Assembly (NCBI GenBank): GCA_965153355.1 | Contig: OZ231126.1 | Span: 48,670,001 to 48,734,000, forward strand | Source: Flaccisagitta enflata | Lineage: Eukaryota > Chaetognatha > Sagittoidea > Aphragmophora | Reading direction: 5' to 3' | DNA: 64,000 nucleotides | Shown here: in pieces, positions 12,201 through 22,300 of the stretch | Layout of the letters: each line of letters begins with the position of its first letter | How positions within the stretch are numbered: position 1 is the first letter of the stretch | Position numbers and translations under genes: made by a program | Notes under the pieces: generated by a model | The model's input: only the letters and a program-made list of their open reading frames with translations | What the model was told of the DNA's origin: nothing | Database searches by the model: none

Positions 12201-13140
12201 ACCTCAACTCTGGTGTCTGTAATATTTGTATCCATTTTTGGGCAGCGGCCCCGAAGGAAACGAAGTCCTGTAGAACACGGACTTTTGTTCGTTCATTCCT
12301 TCGTTCGTTCGTGCGTGCATGCATCCCCCCTAGGCCCACTCAAGCCTGAAATTGTCCCTCCCAGGGCTGGAGTCTACCCTCTCAGGCCTAAAATCTGCCC
12401 TCTCAGTCCGTGCATCTGCCCACTCGGGCCTGAAATCTATCCTCTCAGGCCCGAAATCTGTCCTCTCAGGCCCTAAACCTGCCCTCCCAGAAACAAGGCC
12501 TGAGAGGGTAGATTTTAGGCCTAAGAGGGTAGATTTCTGGCCTGAGAGGGCTTGGGGGGGAAAAGACGGACACACGCAATAACAAACAAACAAACGAACC
12601 AAAGTCCCCCTGTGTTCTACAGGACTTTGTCCCTTTCGGGGCTGCTACCCTGCCTCTCATCCCCAATTACAATCATGCAAAGCAGGGCAACGGGTATCGC
12701 TGACCACACATTGCCCTTGGGCGACCTGTTGTGCCTTCTCGCACATCTCTATAAAGTCATGTCCGTCTGTCTATAGGTAAATCTGTGGGTCGGTCACGCA
12801 AACATTGAAATTGCGCAAATGTGAAACGGCTGATTCATTCCATTCATTCATTCATCCATCACGTTTATTCACTATTTCTTATTCAGCGAGGCGCACATAT
12901 TGGCCATAATTTGGCCTTGTTCTTTCTGTCAGTTTGCCCGGAGTGGTGGTGCATCGTTTGAAGAAACAGAACGACGATCTTTTCAAGGATTTGGACCAGA
13001 AATCCAAACGGATTTCTCAACTGGAAAATGAAAAGGCGGTTCTGATTCGGGAATTGTTCGACGCGCGGGCCCAAGCGTCGGCCGATGGCTTCAGCGAACG
13101 CAGAAACAACAACGCCACTGTCGACAAAACATTCATGTGA
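8216..13140 (+). CDS. Unidentified coiled-coil protein, four 3'-terminal exons
   Basis: Four exons join in phase: 8216-8366, 10857-10958, 12102-12160 and 12933-13140. Acceptors read TCTCTCAG, AATCAG, TCATCAG and CTGTCAG; donors are GTAAGG, GTAAGA and GTAATG. The stop codon is at 13138. Exon 1 codes a basic Ser/Arg-rich stretch followed by [15 protein letters not shown]. Exon 2 codes a Gln-rich helix ([15 protein letters not shown]), and exon 4 codes a coiled coil with [19 protein letters not shown] and [20 protein letters not shown]. The C-terminus is polar and ends KTFM. The frame is kept across all three introns, which supports a real gene. I do not recognise the family; a cytoskeletal or centrosomal adaptor is possible but unproven. 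Upstream exons were not found. Confidence 0.75.
8324..8460 (+). repeat. Tandem ~62-bp duplication spanning an exon end and its donor site
   Basis: GAAGCCATTTTCAACCC...TCAGAAGTGGTAAGGAAAAG occurs at about 8329-8390 and again at 8391-8452, with a third start GAAGCCATTTC at 8453. The unit carries the 3' end of the first visible coiled-coil exon and its GTAAGG donor, so a second, similar donor lies about 62 bp downstream. The second copy has an in-frame TAG before that donor. Confidence 0.85.
8464..8655 (-). mobile_element. GTCGCG-hairpin family element
   Basis: It starts TAGTCGCGTGCACGCGACT (hairpin), then CGGTCGGTCGGT runs, then CACTGCTCC and CCACCCGCACGC, and ends GTATCCGGCCTTGTT. The orientation is opposite to the 8773 copy. 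It lies in the first visible intron of the coiled-coil gene. Confidence 0.8.
8773..8942 (+). mobile_element. GTCGCG-hairpin family element, complete copy
   Basis: This compact copy of about 170 bp runs from GAACAAGGCGTCGATACACGG to GTCGCGTAGCACGCGACTAAAAA. Between the ends are GGTAGGAGCCATAGTTGAGG, ATTTGGGCAGGAGCA and GACGGACGGACCGACAAA. It is a good reference copy for the family. Confidence 0.8.
9149..9440 (+). repeat. (TC)n then CA-rich microsatellite
   Basis: An uninterrupted (TC)n tract covers about 9149-9224. After 90 bp of CA-rich transition, interrupted (CA)n and CGCG runs follow to 9440. All long ORFs here are repeat artefacts. Confidence 0.95.
9441..10520. other. Intronic sequence without recognisable features
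   Basis: This lies between the first and second visible coiled-coil exons. No additional exon with matching phase and no clear repeat was seen. Confidence 0.5.
10540..10725. mobile_element. Degenerate MITE related to the 25145 element
   Basis: It shares AAAGCGCATGCCAAGGGACTT, TAGTGAAGCTGCCTTATTGCC and CTCAAGGGACAGCGAGTTGTAT with the MITE at 25145-25312 and its relatives at 40556-40725. The ends are decayed. Confidence 0.6.
11120..11252 (+). mobile_element. GTCGCG-hairpin family, short copy
   Basis: GCCGGATATGGATTGTATGC and GGGCAGGGGCAGTGATA are followed by GACTGACAAACCGACATAGC and GTCGCGTGTCTGCGACTAG. It is shorter than the reference copy. Confidence 0.65.
11260..12101. other. Intronic sequence, no supported features
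   Basis: A short G-rich hairpin (CGCCG...CGGCG, about 11930-11955) is the only structure noted. No exon was supported before 12102. Confidence 0.5.
12240..12730 (+). mobile_element. Core-repeat element, subfamily B, inverted core
   Basis: Starts TTTTTGGGCAGCGGCCCCGA, then GTCCTGTAGAACAC, then a ~21-bp tandem core built on CAGGCCTGAAATCTGCCCT. Near 12495 the core flips orientation and continues as its own reverse complement to about 12555. The inverted terminal block (CCCTGTGTTCTACAGGACTTTG) follows, and the end reads GGGTATCGCTGACC...GGGCGACCTG, then TT. The transcript or single strand could fold into a long hairpin. It is located in the last coiled-coil intron. Confidence 0.75.
12770..12930 (+). 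repeat. Repeat end forming the polypyrimidine tract before the last coiled-coil exon
   Basis: CGGTCACGCAAA, GGCGCACATATTGGCC and GGCCTTGTT match the end of another dispersed copy at about 50335-50434. Its final CCTTGTT leads directly into TCTTTCTGTCAG, the acceptor at 12931-12932. Confidence 0.5.
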
Positions 13141-13286
13141 TTAAATTCAACAGACCTTTTGCCACTTCGCCGCTGTCCCGATGTACCTCGACCATCCTCG
13201 GTTCCGAACTCGGCCTAATAGGCCCAATAGGTCGATAGGTCCCATAGAGAGACTAAATCCTAGTCTGAAAAAATCTTAAAAGAGTA

Positions 13287-13874
13287 CAGTGGGGTTCGAG
13301 GAATAACAGCCTCAACTGGAGGAAGGTATTTTAGTGTTTTGATTTTATTTGACAAACTTGATATTTGAAATATAAGCTGTTCACTTGATGCTTTTGTCCC
13401 TGAGTTTTCAAGCCGCTAAACCAAAATTATTTTTTTGACTATGATAACAACTAAAATATCGTATATTTTGACAAATATTACCAGGGAACATTGCTCAGAA
13501 TTAGATTTGCCTGTAAGAATATTGCTGTCCTGTAAGAATATTGCTGGTTTAGCTGTTGCTAGGGAGCATCATTTAGCGGTTGCTAGGTGACATGCCTCCT
13601 AGCAACGGCCAAACGAGCAATATTCTCACAGAACATATTGTGGAAAATTGTAGCACCGAATTCTAAGCAATGTTCCTGCAACAATATTTCTGTAATGATA
13701 TTTTAGTAGTTATGACAAGCTCTGAAAAAATAATTTCTCGTTTACAAGAACTAAAAACCTCAAAGACAAAAAAGTATCAAAACAACCTATATTTCAAATA
13801 TCGCTTTGTCAAATCAAATTAAGACACTTAAATACCCTCCTCCAGTTTAGGTTGTTATTCCACGAACCCCACTG
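13287..13874. mobile_element. Tc1/mariner-like MITE with long inverted arms
   Basis: Termini read CAGTGGGGTTCG...CGAACCCCACTG, flanked on both sides by TA (13285-13286 and 13875-13876). The arms pair imperfectly for roughly 200 bp each. The interior contains TTGCTAGG/CCTAGCAA motifs that also occur in the 55.4-56.2 kb palindrome. There is no transposase. TA duplication plus CAGT termini fit the Tc1/mariner superfamily. Confidence 0.85.
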
Positions 13875-13899
13875 TATGGGTCCGCGACTGGGGTCAGTG

Positions 13900-14085
13900 T
13901 TGTCAAACGGCGTTGTCAAACGGCGTTGTCAAACGGCGTTGTCAAACGGCGTTGTCAAACGGCGTGGTCAAACGGCGTGGTCAAACGGCGTGGTCAAACG
14001 GCGTGGTCAAACGGCGTTGTCACACTGCGTTGTCACACGGCGTTGTCACACAGCGTTGTCACACGGTTGTCATACGGCGTTGTTA
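13900..14085 (-). repeat. 13-bp minisatellite GTTGTCAAACGGC
   Basis: About 14 copies, changing to GTTGTCACACGGC towards the right. On the other strand the unit reads GCCGTTTGACAAC, the same motif as arrays at 39545-39655 and 59371-59935. ORFs through it are artefacts. Confidence 0.95.
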
Positions 14086-14390
14086 TACATATGTTGAGTC
14101 CTTCCATTTAGAGACTACATACCAAGTTTCCACCAAATTGGTTGAAAAATGCCGAAGTTATGCATGTTTTTCACTTTTAGGCTGGTAGACTGGTTGGGCC
14201 GGTTGGGTGGGTCGGATCATAAGATACGCATAGGATATAAAGCGGCTTACTCAGTACAACTTCCCTTTAAATATGAAGCAAATCGGTCAAGGCGTTCAAA
14301 AGTTAGCCCATTTTTAAAAGTATGGACGATGACGACAACGACGACACCCACCCGCGTCGGAATGGTATTCCGTCGCGGACAAAAACCATC
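14086..14390. mobile_element. GGCTGGTTGGG-family repeat, second copy
   Basis: It contains ATATGTTGAGTCCTTCCATT, TTTTCACTTTTAGGCTGG and GACGACAACGACGACACCC. It ends in the hairpin region GCGTCGGAATGGTATTCCGTCGCGGACAAAAA (about 14356-14386) and abuts the 13-bp minisatellite. Confidence 0.75.
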
Positions 14391-16309
14391 ACCAAAAGGT
14401 TCGATGAAAATATGACTGGATAGAGGGTTTTGGTGGATGGCTGGATGCGCTTGCTTTTTTTTTTTTCTTTATAGATGTGCTAAGGGGAGGGAGGAAGGTA
14501 TCTAATCACAATTTGATGGGACATACAATCATGTAGCTGGAAGTAACGTGGCATGTGATAATTTTTCAAATTTCTAATAGCCATCCTTCATTTCAAAATT
14601 CCCAATTTTTATTTCCGTCCATTTGAAGAGGACTGGTTTGTGTTCTTCCCCTCCCCCTTCAAACCGTCTTTCATTGAGCACTGACGCTGTCATTTATTCT
14701 TAGTTCTACTGTGCCGGTTCACCAATTCGAATACAAAGGGTATCTGTCATCCTATCTGTCTGTCGGTTTACACAGTTTCCGACCCTCACGCTTTTTACTT
14801 TAAATACTGGCCTATTTCAGGCTCTTGTTCATTGCTCATACATTGCTCATACATTGCTCTGTTGTACCGTTGCTTATGTAATCGTGAAAAATTGAGAATA
14901 ATTACTCAGTACTAATTATTAATTAGTAACTGCGTACGTCTCCACATTTAGAAATGGCCCGGACTTAAAGGTATCCGTTGCATACGTAATCTCATCTAGA
15001 AAAGAGAATATATCAATGTTCCTTGTTCAATGCAAAACGCCGCGCAAAATTTTGACAGTTGTCTTAAAACGACAGTCAGTTCAGATATTTAAACAGTGCT
15101 ATATTATCTAGCTTTTATCGCATTTTTTGCACTTAAATAGCGTTCTAACGTAATTGCCTCATGAAATTTTGGTTCTCACAAAAAATAATTAAGCAAGCAG
15201 CTTGATTGAGAAGGGTTTTTACAATCAATAAAGGCGATGGAACCTGCCAACTACCCAATTCTACGCAATTTATAGAGCAATCATTTTAAGTTATCATTAT
15301 CAAATATTTCACCTTGGAATTAGGATTTCATTTTCATTAACTTGATTATGACGCCAATTCTTACGGAGTCTAAAGCATATTCACCTATTTAAGATACAAA
15401 ATTGTAAACCGTTGAAGCACCTTTATAGGATTTGTTGATAGGGGAGTTTGCAAAAGTACAGAATGGAATGTTTCAGTCAAGGTGCAAATTAAGAATTGCT
15501 TAGTCTTCTAGTGTTAATTTAGGAAACGATGATGAAGAGGTCAAGAGGAAAGAAGAAAGTTGCAGTACAAGAATAATCAAGTAGAAAATAATAGAGGAGG
15601 AGCTGAAAGGATGTAGAGCCAATGAGTAGCAGGAAATAACAATGTGACGTTACAGCGTAGGCCAAGTCTGTTCAAGAATTTGTCAAGTGTTCAGTTTGGC
15701 GGGATAAAGCGACTAGATTTGAATCATTTTGGCAGAAGTACGCAATTTTTCTTGTGTCTGGAAATACATTGATCAATCGGAAAACTCCTCAATCCCGGAT
15801 CCCCAGAAGGCGAATACAAGACCGTGCAAAGGTTAAAATATATAGGCCTAGATAGCCCTAGATACTTTAGTGAACTCACGCACGGTTCAGCGGAAGATCA
15901 CAATGAGATGAGAGGGTTTAGTGCGTTTGACAAAGGCGAGGGTGCACAAGTTTGTTCTCTAAGAGGCGTAATCTTATGGCACAAGTTGAAGTGGGAAAAA
16001 CTCACAAAGCGCACCATAGAGAGAAAGACTGGATACAGAGAGATCAAGAAAGAAGAAGGGGGGAGGGGGGGTGGCGCTTTTGAAAGAGGCAGAGTCAAGA
16101 AAGAAAATGAAAATGAAAATCGAAAGAGAGATGAGGCTCGGAGGATAAGAGAAGGGAAAATGAGAAAAGGGGGGGGGGGAGACAAAGTCAAAAATATGTT
16201 ATTCTTTTTAGTTCAATCCTTTTTTGAAAAGTGTTTCCTCAAGTGTCTTTTTAATATAAATAATTTTGTGTGTGAAATCAAAGCTTAGTTTTTTTGTTTT
16301 GTCTATTTT
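14391..16309. other. Intergenic DNA between the coiled-coil and sorting nexin genes
   Basis: Both flanking genes end towards this stretch (convergent 3' ends). A 154-codon frame at 15824-16288 is Lys/Glu/Arg-rich and purine-biased, has no recognisable domain and is not called as a gene. No repeats of note are seen. Confidence 0.5.
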
Positions 16310-19300
16310 TCATCCTACGGCTTTGAGTCCGTTGATGGCTTCTTGAAAGAGGGCGGCTTTGGCTTTGGCGTGTTTGATTTCCAACTCGGCCAACTCGGTG
16401 AGGTTTTTCCGGAACATTTGGACGCGTCGTTGACGAAACTCGGACAATTCCCCTTTACCAACTTGGCTGATAGTCTCGAACTTCTCGCACATCGCCTGTG
16501 AATGGGGGAGGGGGAAAATAAGATTAATGAAGGGGAGTAAACTTGGACAACTCCCCTTTACTAACTTGGCTGATAGTCTCGAACTTCTCGCGCATCGCCT
16601 GTGAATGCGAGGGGGGAGGGAGAAAAAGAATTTATGATGGGAGTACGCTCGGACAACTCCTCTCTAACAACTTGGTGGATCATCTCTAACTTCTTGCACA
16701 TCGCCTGTGACTGCGGAGGGGAGAAAAAACATGAATGATAGGGAGTAAACTTGGACAACTCCCCTTTACCAACATGGCTGATTATCTCAAACGTCGGCGT
16801 CATTGTAGATAGAGATGAAAAGAGGAGAACAGGTGGAAGAGCATTTATGATGGTGAACAGGGTTAAGGAAGAGAAATGAAACACATGCTTGACAGTGAAA
16901 CGAGGATGGCGATGAACGAGGCGAGAACCGGTATTCCATGAGTCAAGGGGCGATTAGGGGGCGGTGGACAGAGAGATCAGAAATTCTCCTTGATAGGTGG
17001 TCAGTCAGGGCCAACGTGGGCCGTTTGGGTGCTTCACATGGCAAAAGTTGTTTATTTCTTCTCGCCCTCTTTACCTAATGTGGAGTGGCTAATTTTAGGA
17101 CCCTTACCATTTTTCTTTTATCAAAAATCGTTCATCTTCCGTTTTTTAGAAATTTGTTTTTGAGGGCCTAATTTGCATAATGCAGTGGGATAAAACAATA
17201 TGCTGATATTGTTTGTATTAGCTTTTACAAATTTCTTTTTTTAAAGAATTACAATTCTGCTTTTTCATAATGTTTTTGCATAGTTTATGTTCTAAGATTT
17301 TAGTTTATTTTTTACAAGCACTACTGCTTTTTTTTAAAAACAAATAATTGTCTTTTGTAACGAAACTATACAGGATTTTGCTGAATTTGGGGAAATCTGT
17401 AGAAACTTAATGGCCAAAACAAAAACGGAAGATGAAGGAATTTTGAAAAAAGAAAAATGGTCATCTTCATGATTTTTGCATCTCCACATTACCTAAGCAG
17501 GGTGAAGGGATACTCCCAACTTTTTCTATGCGAAGCACGCAAGTGGGCCGTGGGGCGCAGTCCTTTGTTTTTATGAAATTCGGCTTTCATACCCTAAGCA
17601 GTATGGTCAACTTTTTTCGCGAAAGGAAATGAGAAACCAGGGCGATGACGCATGTCAAAACACTTAACTCAAGTGTCGGACATGGTCAGACCGAAGGACT
17701 GATGAATGGACAAAGCCTCTTTCAGAGGCGCCGCGCCTGTCGGCCGATTATGATATGGCAAGTATTCACGATGAAAACAAAATGAGCAGTGAGGATCAAA
17801 GCGGGTTGAGAATTTCGGCAGAGATAAAAATTCAATAAACTTAGAAAACTAATTCTGATCGACAGAACAACAAACGCGCCAACGGGATGACCTTGGATGG
17901 AGACCGACCAGCCAACGGACGGATCGACCGATGGACGGACGGACCAACAGACGGACTGACCAAAGAACCAACCAACGCACCAACTGGATTACCTATGCTA
18001 TGGATAGAGTGACGAAGGGGCAGACCAACAAACAGGCCGAAAGACCAACGGACGAACAGAGCGGGCTAAGGACTAAAGAGAAAGGAGGGGGGGTGGTAAA
18101 GGAAAATGAAAATGATTTCATCAACCCCGCCTTAAAAGATTACAAGCCCAAAGGCCCCCCAAATCTTTCGTTTACGTTGATGCCCGACCTGTTGGGTGTT
18201 TTCTGCCGCTAAGACGTCTTTGTTCTTGGCTCTGGCTTTGTCCAGATTCTTGTTGGCGTTTTCGTAGTTGGCCAACGATCGCGCTCGTCGGTACAGCAAA
18301 TCGCGCGCGGCAGCCGAATCGCGCATATAATAACGAAGGCTGTTTGGATAAAGAACAAAGGAAACATGTTGAACAAAGTGGGTAAATGGTAGAGTTAATG
18401 AGTGATAAGTTAATGAGCGATGAGTTGAAGAATGAAGAACAAGTTTAAAGTTTTGGCAAATAAGTGCGCCTCACTGGTCAAGAATATGTGTGCGCCTCAC
18501 TGGTCAAGAATATGTAAAGGAAGGGAGTTTGAGAGATAACAGAGACGTTTGCATGACGGACAGACCGACCAACAGAGAGTCAGACATAAGTGTACGATCA
18601 TACGAGGACGCACATAAAAAGGGAAGACGATAGACAATAAGAACAGATGAATGATGAAGATACATATGAACGACCAAAATACATAACGGACACGATGATC
18701 ATGAATTTCAATAACAGGGTGTGCAAAAAATCTCGTACTAGCCATCAAATCTGTAAAAAAGACACCTAGATTTGAGAAAATTCTTTCAAGTTGATGTTTG
18801 AAATTAATGATTACGTTATTTTTCATACTTAAGACGAGAAAAAATGATGAATGGTAGACAGCAGAATATACATTTTTAGACCAACAGGGACGTAAGTAGA
18901 ATTAACCAAAGATTTCTTTTTTTGGTGAAAAAAATTAAATTTGATGTCTAAATTGGATTGAAATATCACTTTTGTTGACTGAAACCCCTCCTAGGTCACA
19001 ATATAGTTTGAGGGAATATAACTGGACCCGTTTTTGGTTGTTGGACCCATTTTTTTTTACCTTATTTTCATTGATTGGACCCATTTTTATTAGTCAGAGG
19101 ACCCATTTTTTAGAGACTTAGAAAATAAAAAACAGGTCCACTGACTGACAAAAACAGGTCCGTTCCCCAAAAAAACAGGTCCGCAATCGATAGGTTATAA
19201 TAAGAATATGCGGTAAAGCCATTTTATAGAAAGCAAGTTTCCTCATCACTGTACTGGTCTCACTATGCAGTGGTGAGTTATTCTCATGTATGATATTGAA

Positions 19301-22300
19301 AAGAGCTCCTTTTTTTTCCACCAAGAGGACCCGTTCTGACTATAATAAATAGTGCTGTGAATGACCTGTTTTTTTAGTCAGATATCCCATTTTCATGGAC
19401 CCGTTTTTTGCAATTTTATGGGACCCACATTGTAACTTTGTAGTATAATTGTGGCCAGGGGGGAATTTTCTTCTTCACTTCCATCTAAGTATTTTGGAGG
19501 AGAGGACTTGTGGAGGAGAGGAATTTTCAAGGAAATGAATTTTTTTTGAGAATTGAGAAGAGGAATTTTGGAGGAGGAATTTTGGAAAGGAGGAATTTTG
19601 AGGAGAGGAACTTTTTAGAGGAAGAGGTATTTTGGAGGAGAGGAATTTTGGAGGAGAGGAATTTTTCAGTTACTGAAAAATGGCATATTTACCAAAGTAA
19701 ATAAGTAAGAACTTGGTAACTTACTATCGGCATAGCAACTTTTACCAATAATTGAATAAAGTAAAGCAAAAAATAAAGTAATTTACCCCAATGGAAGTAA
19801 CCGAGTAAAAGAGTAAGAAAGTAAGAAAGCAAGAAAGCCAATCATGGAGGAGGTAAAAAGTAAGAAAGTAAGAGCTGAGCCGGACTTCCCAATAGGCTTA
19901 AGAGGCTTAAGCCTAGGGCCCCGCGGTGAGGGGGGCCCCGCGGTAGGGCCCCCAACTTGGAAAAAAGAAAGAAAGGAAGGAAGAAAGAAAGAAAAAAAGA
20001 AAGAAAGAAAGAGAGAGAAAAAATGACAGAAAGACAAAGGGATAAAAAAAACACAGAAAGAAGAAAGTTATAGAATAAGAGAGTAAATATAAACAAGGCC
20101 GGATACACGGCTACCCCAGTCTCATATGGGTGAGCAGGGGCCATATTTAAGGTCAATGGAGCATTTGGGCAGGAGCAGCTACACACTCGACAGATCCACA
20201 AAGTTGAATAAGAGGCTGAAAGAAATCTAGCAAAAGAAATCTACTTAAATTTGGCATTAACTGAAGTTAAAAAGGCTTAGGTAAAACAGAAAATCATGAC
20301 CTTTCCGTCATTGAATGTTTTTGCGCATAAAAAACTTCTTCGCCGAAACAGCAAAAAAATCAAGTGTGGCTAGGCAAAAAAAAACATAAATGCCAAAAAA
20401 GTGTGATGAACAAACTGACAGAGCTCCATTGTTACAGATAAAATATTGATGTATCAAAAAAATTGATTCATATTTTTTTCCAATCATTAGAAAATTTTTG
20501 TTTTTAGAATTGTATCATGACAATTAGAATTGCTGATCATTAAGTTGCAAACCATATCATGTTATCTGTCAGATTTTCTCCAGAATTAAGTATATTCAAT
20601 CTTTTTAAAAAACTATTACATTATGAGATGTTAAGAACAAAATAAAATAAAGACTAATGTTCTTCTAAATAGGCTTTTGGTATTCAAATGCCTCGCCAGC
20701 TCAATATGTATGATATCAGAGGAAGAAGAGAGCAGCATGGTGGAAAAGCCAAGAGAATGGTTTGGCAGGGGCTGCCTGGTGGGGGGGGGCTGGGGGCCCC
20801 GCGGTAGCAGTCAAGCCTAGGGCCCCGCGGTGGCTAAGTCCGGCTCAGAGTAAGAGAGTAACAGAGTAAGAGAGTAAGAAAATAAGAAGGTAAATTATTG
20901 AAAGTAAGCAAGTAAATTGTGGGTCATTTACTGGAATTACAGTAAAGTAACAAAAGAGAAAGAGTAAGAGAAAAATCCGCCTTGGCCATGGGAGTTACAT
21001 TGTGGGACCCGTTTTTCACGCTCATAGGACCCATAAAGTGAACCCATTTTTGAATCAGGGGACCCGTTTTTACGGGTCCCTAATGTAAAAACAGGTCCTA
21101 CAACCAAAAAATCGGACCCGTTTTTATCTATTGAGAAAGCAAGTTTAAACTAGGTTGTGTAGGTGACCCAACTAACTGCCCTTGATATATTCATTCTCAA
21201 ACAATCCATCCAGGGGCCAATAAAGTTGCAAAAACCTTCATTTTTAAATAAACACCACTCTGCAAATAAAATCATGTCAAAATCTGATTTCCCAATTTTT
21301 CTTAAGTACATGTCATGGTTATGTATGTAAATTGTAGCAGCTGTTCTTAGTTTCTACTTTTAGCATGACTAACTGAGATACTTTGGTTCATATTTTAGCT
21401 TATAAATTCCCACAACAATTGTGGTTTTCAAGTTAAAGACCAAGTACGAAATTTTTTGCTCATCCTGTTAAACGCGCATCACGCACTCACGTGTCGGAAA
21501 GCTTGAGGTCTTCGTCCGAGGCCACCCGGCCTTCCGATTTTCTGGCAGGAGGAAAAGGACAATAGACGCAAAAGCGTTAGATGGTCAGCGGTACCCGTGC
21601 CCTGCCCTAATAGGTTGTGCTTGAAGTTCGAAGGGGAAGCAGGGCAGCGGCCCTGAAGGGGTTTACGACTTATCCATTCACACACATGGGAAATCTTCTC
21701 CTTCTTACTCCTCCTCCTCCTCCTCCTCCTCCTCCTCCTCCTCCTCCGTCCGCCTCCCCCCAGCTTCGAGGCCCAAATTCTAGTCCCAAGACCCAGCTCC
21801 CAGCCCCGTCCCAAATCCTATCCAAAAGGCCCAAATCCTATCCAAAAGGCCCAAATCCCAGCCTTGAGACCCAAATCTCATCCCGCTGCCCAAAAACAAG
21901 TGACGCGGGATCACGATATCGTTGCGGACGGGCGGGCAGAGGCGTCGGACCCCAATACACACCCCAATGCCATCCCCACCGACCCCACATACATACACAA
22001 ACACAAACATACAAAAGGACAACATACAAAATTCGAAAAGTGTAATTGTTCGACTCATTTCAAACAGTCCTGCCATTTTTCTTCAATATACCAATTTTTA
22101 ATCGCGGACACGCGATTTCAAAACTAGCCGGGTTGGTAAGTTGGTCTAACCGTCAGTCCACACGTCACAAAATGGTTGTAGATATTCCGCTCCTGGCGAC
22201 CCTGCCGCGACCGGGGGGGGGTGTATACAGCTTTGATTTTCAATAAACCATTTTACTACGATACATATGAAATCAACTCCTGACCCAATGACTCACCTCG

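Noticed and set aside
15824-16288. 154-codon Lys/Glu-rich frame downstream of SNX
   Set aside because: Purine-biased low complexity, no domain, no splice or conservation argument.
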